64,000 nt of DNA, from positions 7,910,758 through 7,974,757 of the forward strand of contig NC_049990.1 in the NCBI RefSeq assembly GCF_000003815.2. Reading direction: 5' to 3'. Under the pieces are notes generated by a model. That model did not search any database, was not told where the DNA came from, and saw only the letters and a list, made by a program, of their open reading frames with translations. The stretch comes from Branchiostoma floridae. Its lineage: Eukaryota; Chordata; Leptocardii; Amphioxiformes; Branchiostomatidae. Both the position numbers and the translations under genes were made by a program. Positions 36,053 through 49,200 of this stretch are shown here, in pieces. Every line of letters starts with the position of its first letter. Positions within the stretch are counted from its first letter, which is position 1.

Positions 36053-36244
36053 CCTCTACCAGGCTCCAAAGGTCGCTAGAAAAATAGTGGAAATTGGACA
36101 AGTATAGACAGATAACATGCCAAACCAGTTAGTTGGGTTGCAAACCATACTCCTTGGTCAGGTAATTCGTTTGACATCATGTTATCTGTCTATATTTGTC
36201 CAATTTCCACCATTTTCCCAACAGCCTGTGACGCCTGGTAGCGG
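36053..36244. mobile_element. Foldback element with 67-bp inverted arms
   Basis: CTCTACCAGGCTCCAAAGGT ... GTGGAAATTGGACAAGTATA, GACAGATAACATG is answered by its reverse complement at 36178-36244; the loop is 58 bp. No target duplication is clear. Confidence 0.75.
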
Positions 36245-38509
36245 ATAAGACTTCCATACGGTATTCAGACCTAAGTATATATATGCGTGTGTGAACCCAC
36301 AGGGTTACCCCATAGAAGAAAAAAACACAACAGAACACTTGGCCCTCTTCCGCAGCCATTTTAATCACCCTCATATACACATAATGTCTCTTAGAAATAA
36401 AATTCAATTGTGAAATCTGCAAACGGCAACTGCCTTGGTTCTAAGTTATTTTACTATGACAAGGACATTCTGACAACGTGCTATGTATGTAACCTGGAAA
36501 CAATGGCTTTCACCACAAACAAAATAGCAAAAAGTTGACAATTCCTAATATCAACACAATCATAACATATGAAAGTGATGACTTAACATGAATGTTCGTG
36601 ATTGAAAAAAACCCACCATAAACCAGCAAAAAAGTCATTTGAGCTACTATTCTAGCTGCCTGCAACACCATCATTACATGATGACATGTATATATTCAAT
36701 TAGGCAACACTCACTTGATAATATGGATGACATCTGCGAATGCATCACTTTTTTCGTTTGAAAAAGAAAAAAGTTTGATGTAAAGCATGATGCCAAACAT
36801 GTAGAAAATAGATGCAGATGAGCAAAACCTTCCAAAATCCAAAATGTGACAGGACAAAATTCTGTGTTTTCAGTTATTCATTTGTTCAACCTGCCTGACT
36901 ACTTAGATTTGAGAATAAAGGCAACTGTTTTTCCATACATCAGTTTTGTGGTGCCCACAGGATGTCATCCATATAATCAAATCAGAGTGGCCAACTCATG
37001 CAGACTTACCTACTTAAGCTGCAAAGTGTAAAATGTCACTACTATGTTTTGGAAAACATTTTACAATGCCATGTATAGGAGATTAACATGTGGTGGCTTT
37101 AATCTATGAAAAATGATAAATTCCCAAGTTATTCCAATGAAAAAGTTCACAAGTACTCTATATAACATATATATATAGTGAAGATAAGTGTGAATTGTTC
37201 CACCATTTTTACAGTCTTGTAGCTATGTATCATTTTAGGTACAAGTTGTTTCCCGGTGAAGCGGGGAGGGTTTAAAAATGTGTTTTGAAGCCGGAGATGT
37301 TGAAATTGCCACAGTTGCAGTACAGTTACTCATCTCTCAAGATTGGCTGAACCCGATTCTAGTAAACAGATCTGCTGAACCTTACAAGCTAGAGATGGTT
37401 CAAATAACTAGAAACAAAACTTACATTTAACTGACAAAGGGCAAAAAGAAACTCACACAATACTTCAATGACCTCATACCATTTATACACCGTATATAAA
37501 CTATGTACATATCATGAAGTCTTACTAATATTCTAGGCAAAGACATCAACTGCATGAGAGGGCATGGTCAGAAATGGCCAAAACATTGCACTATCTCATG
37601 TACATTTGTAATTCTTCCCATTCTTTCATCTAAATGACTGCTTCTTTTCTTAGTCTTCACAAAGCATTATCAGACCATCCCTGATTCACATCTCAGTCAG
37701 AACAAGAGTTAGAACAGTAAAAGAAAATGACTATGGTTTAGAAGTGGTACTACGAAGTAGCGACACTTGTACATTTGTATCTTCCAGCATTGTAAGCACT
37801 CTATTTTGAGGTGTATGTAACAAATATCACTGTTGTAGACCTAGAAGAGAATGTTCAGGCAACAGACCAATTTACTGCTCAAGATTGTGGGACATTGTTA
37901 CCGTAAATTGGGACATTCTTTAGCCTGTGTTTACACAAGCTCTCGCTGGCGGCAATTGTAGAGGCGTGATTTTAGTCAGGCTATGACATTCTTCTGTTCT
38001 CTTAAATTTGTGTAGCATTTTCTGCCTCTCATCGTGAAGCCATTACACAGAGAACATAATGTTTTTTTTCATTGATACTTCTGCTGTTTCAGCTACAAAT
38101 TCATCTGTTTGGACCAGCATGAAATCAAATGAAATTGCAGTAGGTGATATGGTGAAGTAAACATGTGGACACTAAAATCCTTTACTGTTAGACATTTTTG
38201 CACTGTGGCATACTTCAAATCCATCCACCAGCCAATTCACATTCTCTGCTGCACTTATCTTTCAGCAAACGATCCAATGTATAACGACATTATGCAAGAC
38301 CGAAGGGTGGTCATACCGGTTAGAACATTCGGCTTTCGACCACCTCTTCTCATGCCCACTCATAGGTATACAAAACTGTATCAAATTCTGTAAGGACTTT
38401 AAATTTAATCCAGCTATTGCTTTGGACAAGTACTCTCCGGAACAGGGCTCTCTCCAACTATAAACTGCAGTTTTGCACCATGAAAAAGTGAGGATGGATG
38501 GACAACAGA

Positions 38510-38553
38510 GGGTGGGGGTGGGGGGGGGGGGGAGTGGTTAGCCCCCCCCCTCT
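38510..38553. repeat. Long G run followed by C run
   Basis: About 20 almost uninterrupted Gs (38512-38533) and, 8 bases later, nine Cs (38542-38550). The tract can form a hairpin or a G-quadruplex; assembly length is unreliable here. Confidence 0.85.
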
Positions 38554-40194
38554 CAAATGGTATTTGATAGGTTCTAATGGCTAAATTTCAGATGGGTGCA
38601 TCTTCCTTGTGAAGAGGTTTTGAATGCACTGTTGATAACCTACTGAAAAAGTCTGTAGTTTTCCATTTAAACACATGATGGAAATTTTCGCATATAAAGC
38701 AGCACAATTTTGGCCAGGGAAGGTTTGTTTGAGAGAGCCCTGCACTGGGGGCACTGAAACTGTACTTTGATTTCTACTTAATCCATAAATCAATAAATTG
38801 AAACATAAGATTTTTTTCATCTGATTTTCCCTCTTATTTAATAACACCATAAATGGAAAATTTTATTGCTTACAGTACCATGAAAGTAACGTTTGGTGAA
38901 GCCATGACAGTTATGCAATATAGATACAAGTACTGCTAACTTATCCATCTTGCAACAAGGCATGGTTGTCAACATACAAATACTTGAAGTACATTCTTAA
39001 TGCACCTAAAGTTTCTGGACAAAAAAACAAGATTTCCAATTTGATATAGTATCTGCTTACATGTATTAGGTGGAGGTTGTACTCCCTACAATTTTTTTTC
39101 AAGTTTGCAAGATACATCTCTCTTTTGAATGAGATGATTGTGTTCTAGTAATGTAATATAATGTAATGATTCCTAATAAAGCTACTGTATCACCAAAACA
39201 ACATAGACGCTATTTCCTTCCAAATGTAGCCATCTTCTCTGTAATTTATTTACACTAGCAAACCTGTCATCTATTTAAGGTGTCCACAAGTTGTTATCTT
39301 CTGCCATACTCAATGGAATCACAATTTATAATCACCAATTGAAATGGAAATACAACATTCATAACTGACATAAGCAAGCTGAAATGCCCTGACACCAAAC
39401 ACGGCAAGAAGTAATTTTCTACATAATTATGTAGTAATAATGAGAGCCATTTATAAGCATTACAAACCTTCTCCCAAGCATAAACACTAGGAAGTCTGAA
39501 GACAGACTCAGCTTCATTTAACCTTATAACTGAAAAGTTTCTGCAGCGATTAGGCCCAGGAAAAAAATGCTGTGCTGGGGGGGGGGCAGTCAATTTTTCA
39601 GTCTGATATCTGGAAGATAAAAATGTTGTAGAATTGTTTTGCAACATGTTCTCATTTCTGTTGCAATAGGTAAGTTGTGTCAGGTAGTTCAGTTTTATAA
39701 TTTGTCCAATCACTTCTGATGGAACCTTATAATAATTTATGATTTAAAAAAATGGAAAAGAGAATCTTTCCCTACTGACATGTAATGTTTCAGGGCTCAT
39801 TGGAAACACAACATTAAATTTCCTAGGCCTTGGCATGATAATCTTAGAAGCGATGGGAGCAACTAAACCATTAGTGCTGTGAACTGTAGCCAAGTGTACC
39901 TTAGTCCCTGAAAGCTGCATTTCTTTCGCATTTACTATATACAAGCCTGAAGTTTAACCTTAAAGAAGTTTATCAAGTACAACAATATACAACAGACAAC
40001 CATTCACCAATCACCGACCAGCTTTAATCTCACCACCCTACACTTAACATGATACAGGTGCAGTGATTGGTTGAAGTAGTAGGAACAGAGTACACCCGTT
40101 CCTGATGAGCTAAGCAAGAGCCAATAAAAACCCTCCTTCTGTCTGACAGTGTATTTTGAAGTGTTATCTCGGACGTGATTGGTGCTGCTGTTGA

Positions 40195-40262
40195 TTAGTC
40201 CACTTTGACCACACTGTAGATCTTGGAGACGAACCAGAAACAGGAGAAAAATCCGATGGTGC
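40195..40262 (-). CDS. TM9SF2: TM9SF2 exon 16 (C-terminus and stop)
   Basis: Acceptor TTTTTTAG before 40262; 68 nt, phase 1 in. It encodes the end of membrane segment 9, [21 protein letters not shown], in which the final KVD is a KXD/E-type COPI signal (family knowledge). The stop is TAA at 40197-40195. An ATTAAA hexamer on this strand at 40028-40023 is one possible poly(A) signal; an AATAAA near 39250-39245 is another. Confidence 0.94.
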
Positions 40263-43200
40263 CTAAAAAACAAAACCATGTCTGTATCATTTACAGGAAA
40301 GCACACACATGAAAACAAAACATTCCCTAACACAATACCATGTCATAACACTACCACCAGGATCATAACAAGAAATAAGTGCACTACATTTTGTAAATAT
40401 ATATTCTTACAGAAGGAAGTTTTTTTTACATGTACATGATTACTAGTTCTAAAAAAAACCTGTTTTCCATTCTTTGTATAGATCAACTTAATTCTGCAAA
40501 CCAGACTCACTAATTATAAAACTATTTTCATACAGCCTGCAGCCTTGTTATATAAAGACAAGGCCTTGGTCAGCAGCAAGTCAATTTATGGATCACATCA
40601 GCGCACACAATGATTTTTCACTGATTTTAGAACAAAAGACAAGCAATTTTGTATCCCTCCAGAGATGGGGAAATGGGAAAATATGTCATGTGGAGTACAA
40701 GATTGTATATTTTATCCATGATCTTTGTTTGGTGTGTTTTCACATTACAATTGGACTCCGAGTCTGTAGTGGATGTCATCCATAGAATTTCCTTGCTGTG
40801 GTCTTATCCTTGGATTCACAACTTTCCCTTTTTTATTATAATAACTTTACCCACACACTCACCAGACAGTATAAGAAGAAGGGTTACAAAATTATAGCAG
40901 ATTCCCTAAAACAGTAGTTCAGGAGGTATACAATTCCACTCAACAGATGGAGAAGTGGTTACATATGGAGAAGTTATTATATAATTGTGGGTTGAGCCTA
41001 GGCTCTGTAACAGGCTTACTAGCCTTTTTTTGGCTTACCATATTATGTGTTGCTTGGGGACTGTTCAAAACCAAAATGATACTATGATAGACTATCAATA
41101 AAAAGTACACGATACATGAAGGCCAAAAAATCTTTCTACAAAGACCTTTTGAGCCAAGATTACGTAGCTTTGAAGCCCCTACCACATCTGTTAAGTCCCC
41201 AATATAACAGAAAAGATCCAGCTTTTATAGTTTAAGGGGAGGATTACATAACTGTCCTTAGAATGTGCTTAACAGATTCTCAGCTGCACTTAACAAATGT
41301 CACATATGGAGAAATTGTTATATAACTGTACGAGGCTCAAAATTCATTTATATGAAATACATGTGGGTGGGTAATTCTGCACCTGATACCAAGAAAGTTA
41401 CTGTAGGTACACGGCAAACAAATTGGGTGCACAGCATAAAGCAAACTAAGACTAAGTAAGGGTAGAATTTTACCAAAACAAAATTACTGACTTGCAATAA
41501 TAACTGCCTAATGCTTCTGAAATTCTAACTAACTTCAAATAAAACAAATAATACAACAACAGTTTATCATTTTTCCAATGTTAAGCACTGAGTAAGCACT
41601 ATGTATGGTGAATTAAGTACTTTTATAAAAATAACCACATGAATATCAAATATTGAGGTGCACCAGTACACAGCTCCAATTTTGAGTGCATGAATATGTA
41701 AATGCATAATGCACACAAACGTACATGTATGTAGTACTACCCAGGATTTCAATCCTGCTGTATGTCAAGCATGGCTTTAGCTGATATCTAAAAAAACTGA
41801 CATGGTAAGCCGCTATCATGAAACTATTCAAGGCAACCTTCAAAATACTAAAGCTATGATGCAGGAAGAAGAAAATAGGGGGCTGATGTGGTAGTTCTTC
41901 TGGATCAATGTTGATCTCTATTTTCCAACAAAACAAAATCAAACTTATCCACCATTTTGACCGTTCAACTCCATATAACTTGTATACTTTTTTATCCCCT
42001 CAATAACTACTGACTAGTTTCACTTTCACAACTACATGTCCACACATGTCTACCACTGTGACAATAATGTCACTTAATAATATAAAATTTCACTCATGGC
42101 TACCTCATGACATATTCTCCGATTTTCATCATTTTCTTGTCATGTTAACCTTTGCCAGAGGACACAAAGTTCTTTTTTTTTAAAATCAGGTGAAAGTCTA
42201 TGTGTGTGGGGAGTAGGGCTGTCTCCAGCTTAAATTTTTTTTTTGGCCCACTCTTTTGGATCCCATGTTGTTGATTTTCCTGGTTGAATATGTCACTTTA
42301 AGGTTATGAAAGTACATGTACATTTACAATAGTTTTATGTCACTTTTGCAACGGATGAGGTAAAATTATTTTCTGTCCCAACAAGCAAATTCCTGAGGAC
42401 AGCCCTGGTGGGGAGTAAAAATAAACACAAACAGAAGACTCAACTTACCAGTAAAGAGGAAGAAGAGCAGCACCATGATGAAGGTGTATCCGAAGTACAG
42501 GAAGGTGGAGGCCATGCCCTCGATGGCCAGCTTCGACACGAAGTAGTGCACCGAGTAGATGAAGAAGTAGAAGGCTGTGAAGCCACTGGTCAGGAAGGAG
42601 CGCCACCACCAGTGGTAGTCCTGGGGAGGTTTAAAAAAAAAAGTTAAAGTTTGCCCATTCATCTACAGACGCGTAGGGTGGCGCCCATCTCCACTTCGAA
42701 GCCCTTGGGCCACACATTTGTGCAAGTCACTACAGCAGGGGGCTGGTCCGCTCAGGTAGTGATGTGTGTTTAACTTCCATACTCTTCCTCATTAGTGCTG
42801 AGTGCTAAGCAGAGAAAGCAGAATGTACCATTTTTAGTCTTTGGTATGACTCGGCCGGGGATCGAACTCACGACCTACCGAATGCAAGGCGAACACTCTA
42901 CCCACTCGGCCATTGCACCGGTGGGGAGGGAACAAACTTTATTCAGACAAAACTCCTGACATTCTACAACTAAAGCCACCACCAGTGTTAGTCCTGGGGA
43001 GGGAACAATCTTCAGTCAGTCTACAACTTAAGCTATGTTTCATTAAAAAATCAAGACCACAGCACATCCAGAACGCGAGAAATCAAAACTTAGCAGTTCC
43101 TCTGGCGTACTGTAGAAAGCTGTTGAAGTTCACCTTAGTTTGTTTTCTTGACACTCACCCACATACAAAATATCATAAAGATCCATCAATGACTTGTCAA

Positions 43201-46200
43201 GTTATACTCTCCTCAAACAAACAAACACACGAACAGATGATTTGAAATGACTCGGTAATGTACGTAATATATTCAGCAACTCAGGGCCCAATCTTAAGTC
43301 AGTTAACTTTACAATTACAGAATAAAACCTATCATTATCATCATCATTACTATCATAATTTATTACTATTGAAAACATAACCATCTTGGAGAAGGTGCTT
43401 ACCTCAGCACAGAGATGGAAGTAGCAGAGCAGGATGGTGGCCTCGCTGCAGGTGATGACCAGGATCAGCACCACCAGGAACAGGAAACCGAACATGTAGT
43501 AGATCTGGTGAGACCTAATAGGAACAGGAAACCGAACATGTAGTAGATCTGGTGAGACCTAATAGGAACAGGAAACCAAACATGTAGTAGATCTGATGAG
43601 ACCTAATAGGAACAGGAAACCGAACATGTAGTAGATCTGGTGAGACCTAATAGGAACAGGAAACCAAACATGTAGTAGATCTGATGAGACCTAATAGGAA
43701 CAGGAAACCGAACATGTAGTAGATCTGGTGAGACCTAATAGGAACAGGAAGCCAAACATGTAGTAGATCTGGTGAGACCTAATAGGAACAGGAAGCCAAA
43801 CATGTAGTAGATCTGATGAGACCTAATAGGAACAGGAAACCGAACATGTAGTAGATCTGGTGAGACCTAATAGGAACAGGAAACCAAACATGTAGTAGAT
43901 CTGGTGAGACCTAATAGGAACAGGAAACCAAACATGTAGTAGATCTGGTGAGACCTAATAGGAACAGGAAACCGAACATGTAGTAGATCTGGTGAGACCT
44001 AATAGGAACAGGAAACCAAACATGTAGTAGATCTGGTGAGACCTAATAGGAACAGGAAACCAAACATGTAGTAGATCTGGTGAGACCTAATAGGAACAGG
44101 AAACCAAACATGTAGTAGATCTGGTGAGACCTGATAGGAACAGGAAACCAAACATGTAGTAGATCTGGTGAGACCTGACACATACACAGAGACAACACAG
44201 CGTTACCAAATGGGTCATTGTGATTTTGAACAGTCAGTATTTGTACCGGGTATCTGTAAAGCTGGTATAACCTCCCTTTGACTAAGACACAAGCTTCACA
44301 GGAACATGGCGCAGCCTATATGTACATAATGTACAAAACGTAAGAAGATTTGTTGTTCATCTTTGAAATTCATTAAGCGACCTTCATGGTTGTCTCCTGG
44401 AACCGTCCCTCCATCCCAGGATGAAAATTTGCTTGTTGGGACGGAAAAAAGTTTCACCCTATTCGTTCAAGAAATATGAAACTCGTGACATGAAACTAAT
44501 GAAAATGTTTGTAAGCTTGAAGTAACAGATTTAACAAAGAAAATTACAAACATGGGCAGCAAAAATGATGAGTGGGAAGGGAAAAAAAACTAAAACTGAA
44601 TACAGCGGTTAGTGGTTACAGTCACTTGTGGAAAGGGGCTGTAACAAAAGCCGTTCCTGTCTCTAAACAAACAGATATTTAACAAATGACCATTGAGTTT
44701 ATCTGGACTCACCATATACTGTTGAGAATGAAGAACAGCTGGATGAAGATGCAGCCAAACGGCAGGACTCCGCCCATGATGATACCAGGCAGGGGTTTCG
44801 TGTAGAACGACTGCTCGGGGATCTGGCGAGGAATCTGATTGGTCCTCACCGGGTGTTCAATTGGCTGTAAAATAACAACAGAAATATTATCAGTAAACTT
44901 CATCAGATTCTGTGTTACCAACTTGGTAATTAACCCTTGTCCTGCTGGCAATTTTTTACACATATACCCTCCCTGTGCTGGGCTTTTTTGACTCTCTTCA
45001 AAGTATGGGAAAATGCTTTTACTTTGCCATTTTTTAGTTACTTTGCATTTAAGTAAGTTACTTTGCATTAAAGCAATAGTAATGATAACATGTTAGAAAA
45101 TAGTAGGGCAGATATTAGATCAAAATTTTATGTCCCTTTCCAGCAGTTGACACCTCTAAAAAGCTAGGATTAGCAGTTTTTTAATGGGATCGGTTGCGTA
45201 ACCATTAACACAACATTTTTTCTTAGGCCTAACCCCTGCACTATGTTAAAGTCCGTTGGGGCAGTGGGTCTAGGGAAAAGATTGGCAGCATGACAGGATT
45301 CAAACCCAGAGCCTCTGGCTTCTGGGCCAAACACCATGCAGTTACCCTACACAAACCTACAAAGTTAAATATAAATATTAAAAACCTACCCTTTTCTTGA
45401 AGCCGAAGTAGGCTCCGATGAAGGTGAGCGGTACAGACACACAGAACCACAGGGCCAGCAGGGCTATCAGAGTACTGAAGGGGATGGCTGCAGAGCTGCC
45501 CTCCACCCACAGGACCAGGTTCATCATGAAGAACACACCAAACACAACGCCTTGCACCAGGAACGATGTCATCAGGACATTGGTCTTCCAGCGCTCACCT
45601 CCAAATGCTGCGATAAAAACAGAACTGTGGGTCAGACTTCCGGTTTTCATGTACAAGTAAACCTGTCCATATATATAGTGACTACTCAATTAAAGAGAAG
45701 GGTCATAGTATATGTAGAAAAATGTGAACATAAGTTACAGTCTGATCTTACACACATTGTACTTATATTGTCTTACTGTACAAAACTGGGATATGCCAGC
45801 TTTTATGCAAAACGGAATAAAATCTTACTGTCAAGAGATCTATGGAGCCCCTGCCCATATATAAAAAGTTTGAATTAGTCAGTCAAGACCTTAATGCTTG
45901 ATTGGGTCGTTGGACAAAAAGAATTGCACCACCAGAAGGTGGCCACAATAAGCAGCTGATCCTTAAACAGATGCAATCACAAGTACAAGTTTGACTTAAA
46001 GTACTTGTCACAGAAATTTTCTAGTGTTCCCTAAAGCTAAATGTGAGGAACGTATGTCTGGTACTTACTTTTGTACATCCTGGCGGACACATAACCGGCG
46101 GGAGTCCCAAGGCACACATACAGGATGATGACACAGGTCATCAGGGCACCACGGTTAGCTGGGGACAGGAACCCCAGGCACGCAAATACTGGGGAGAGAG

Positions 46201-49200
46201 GGTGGATAGTAATTAACATGTACATTGTATGTCACAATTGGGCTGTGATAATGTTTGAAACGGAAGTTCAGGACATGTCTGTATTTTACGATATAGAATA
46301 ATTCTAATGCACTTCACATGAGTGCGCCAATGAAGAAAAGTAAAACATGGGATTTGGATGTTGGACTAAGTCTTTATGTTTTGTTTGAGGACACCAAGTT
46401 TTCTCAACTTCACATTTTGCACTGAAATTTGTGTTTTCTTGTAGGACATAGAAAGAATACAAAGAACTCTGCATCACTCTTGGTCCCAGCCTTGCATGAT
46501 ACAGAATACACTATAAAAGAACCACACTTTATCGTGATCTGTAACATAGTTCCAGCATCCAATCAAATGTAAATTGGTTGAAAGAAAATTGACAGGTAGG
46601 TTTGAAAGATAAAAACTAGATAATGCTAAGTAAGAGGCATGTGTACATGTATGTGCTGAACACCACCAGAACTGTGCACCTAGGAAAAGGTAAGAGAAGT
46701 GCTGTGAGACAGTCAGTGTAAGAGGAGGGCAACCAGACTGAAGAACCCAACATCAACAGAGACAGGTTTGAAGCCAGGTCCTTGTGCAGGAAACAAACTC
46801 ACAGAAAGTTGGAGGCATTGCAATCCCAATAAAATCACTGCAAAATTAGATAAAATATTGAAAAATAAGCTTAACTCAGTTCCCAGTTGCCTTCTGAATA
46901 CTTTTCAAGACTAAAGAAGGTGACAGAACAACTTAAGGAAACAGTGTTTTGATGAACTCAAAGAGAGAAGGAAAACAAGACTCGGAATGGTACAGAAGAA
47001 GCTGTTTAATTGCACACCCCACTTGCCAGTGTAACATTGTGCAATTATCCGGTGGTGCTAAAATGCAAGAGTAATCCAGCGGTTTGGGATTTTGAAATTC
47101 TGTGCATTTAACAGAAGTGTGCGATAATCCGTTGTGCAATTTACTGGCTTCTACTGTACAGGTACATGTAAGATTTGTGTGGTGGAGTTGACTTTGAATG
47201 TGACCTGCACCAAAACACCTGTGTGTGGAAAGAAGCATTAAGGTTCAAGAAGGTGACAGAACAACTTAAGGAAACAGTGTGTTGATGGACTCAAAGGGAG
47301 AAGGAAACAAGACTCAGGTAAGATTTGTGTGGTGGGGTTGATTGTGAATGTCGCCTGCACCATAACACCTGTGTGCATAAAGAAGTAATTCCAGTCCCAG
47401 ACTACCATACACATACCCAAGGTGACCACGACACTCATGATGATCTGAGAGCCTGTTCCGAGCAACATGGCGAGCAGCATGGGCGCGCCGGGGGGACGGA
47501 AAATGTCCCCGTGAACCAACTTCCATCCGAACTCCTCCTGCGCCTCTTCCTACAAATGTTAGGGTTGCAAACAAACAGAGACGGGTTAGCCGGAAAACAA
47601 CAACAGACTTACTGAGCGTTGTGACGGTCATGCTGATGATTTGACAGCCTGTTCCGAGGAACACGGACAACAACATGCCCTTGCGGGGAGGCCTGAACAC
47701 GTCGCCGTGTACCAGCTTCCAACCAAACTCTTCCTGAGCCTCTTCCTAAAGAAAAGAGACGAAGAGAGAGCTGACATTACAGTTGTGCTTGTTCACAAAC
47801 TGTAAAGCAGCAAGTTAGGCCCTGGGTAGTCTCCAGCTTGTAGTTTATTTGGAAACAGGCAAATTTGTTTATCAAGTGCTATTTTATCTACACAAAAAGT
47901 AAAGTAAAGTTAAGTCAAGTCTAACTCAATATTACACAAAAATATGTCAACAAGTCATAGTTGTACTGTGTCAAGTGAAAAGGACTTTCCAAGTTTCCTT
48001 TATATGTCAGCTTGAGAAGGGTCAACAAGTCATAGTTGTACTGTGTCAAGTGAAAAGGACTTTCCAAGTTTCCTTTATATGTCAGCTTGAGAAGGGTCAA
48101 CAAGTCATAGTTGTACTGTGTCAAGTGAAAAGGACTTTCCAAGTTTCCTTTATATGTCAGCTTGAGAAGGGTCAACAAGTCATAGTTGTACTGTGTCAAG
48201 TGAAAAGGACTTTCCAAGTTTCCTTTATATGTCAGCTTGAGAAGGGTCTGACTGGCACACTTGTCTAAAGGCTCATGGTTTTTCTCTCTGATCTTTGCTA
48301 TTCTTCATGTCCCTAAGTTACCTTTCGATCTCTTTCAACTTGTTTAAAGGGGTATACATGTACTTTTCAACCACACATGTCGTATTTTACACAATAAATT
48401 TTATATATATCCCCTCCAGCATCAACCTTTCTGCATCTTGTCCTATTGAGAAACTGTTCTTTAATGTTTCCAATCAAAAGATGAAAGTCTCTTTTGAAGC
48501 TGATAAACTATTATGTACATTTAATATACTGGCTTCTGGCCTAAACTACTGATGCCTGAGATTACTTTTGTTGGAATGTATAAAGATAACATGCCTTTAG
48601 TTACGTAAATAACACAATATGTTCATTGAGTAACACTTTTTCTCGTTAAATGTCATCAGGAGCTGAAGTATTTTGATATCTTTGGCATCACCATCCTTTC
48701 TATGCTGCCTTTTGCCCTTTTATCAATTCTTTATTCTTCAAAAGACTATATTACCTTGAGCTTTTCTAAAAAAGCTGTCAAGTAAAAGTGCACAGCAAGT
48801 AGCAATGAATAGTTAATTAGATCATTAGGGGCTAGGTATGGTGCTTCCAGTTTTTCATTAGTTGCTATAAATATAGCCACAGGCTTTTACATTGTGTTAT
48901 TCAACCAGTGTGCACAAATACAAAGCCCTTGCCGTCATTCGCCAGAGGGCTTCACATCAAATCTCCGCAATACACATTGAAATGTTTTTCAACCCATCAA
49001 GATTTGAATAGATTCATTTTAGGTGTGAAATATTCAACTGCTATGTAAGATTTGATAAAAACCACCTGTCACCAGTTAGTTTATAATACGTCAATCTTAA
49101 ATTCACCCAAGTCACCATGGATTAGACATCCTTTTAATGTTAAAGAGGTATCTCACTGTAGCTGCTGATACGGTACATTGGCGACGTTATTCCAAAAGAG

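Larger units (their letters stand above)
34680..40190. other. Intergenic DNA downstream of TM9SF2, including its 3' UTR
   Basis: Apart from the foldback at 36053 and the G/C run at 38510 I see no repeats copied elsewhere and no coding exon. The part next to 40195 must hold the TM9SF2 3' UTR, whose end I cannot fix. Confidence 0.5.

Noticed and set aside
42408-42647. Plus-strand 79-codon frame
   Set aside because: Antisense shadow of TM9SF2 exon 15.
43999-44187. Open frame through the 44-bp array as coding repeat
   Set aside because: It cycles through all three frames of the exon 14 start and ends at the TAG built into the unit.
47417-47745. Joint inclusion of exons 10a and 10b
   Set aside because: Together they add 266 nt and break the reading frame into exon 11, so at most one can be used per productive mRNA.
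47946-48245. CRISPR-like regular repeats
   Set aside because: The 75-bp copies are directly tandem without variable spacers and lie in an animal intron.
47921-48268. Open frames of about 97 codons on both strands with a 25-residue repeat
   Set aside because: They arise from the 75-bp minisatellite being a multiple of three; no splice or start context, and both strands are equally open.
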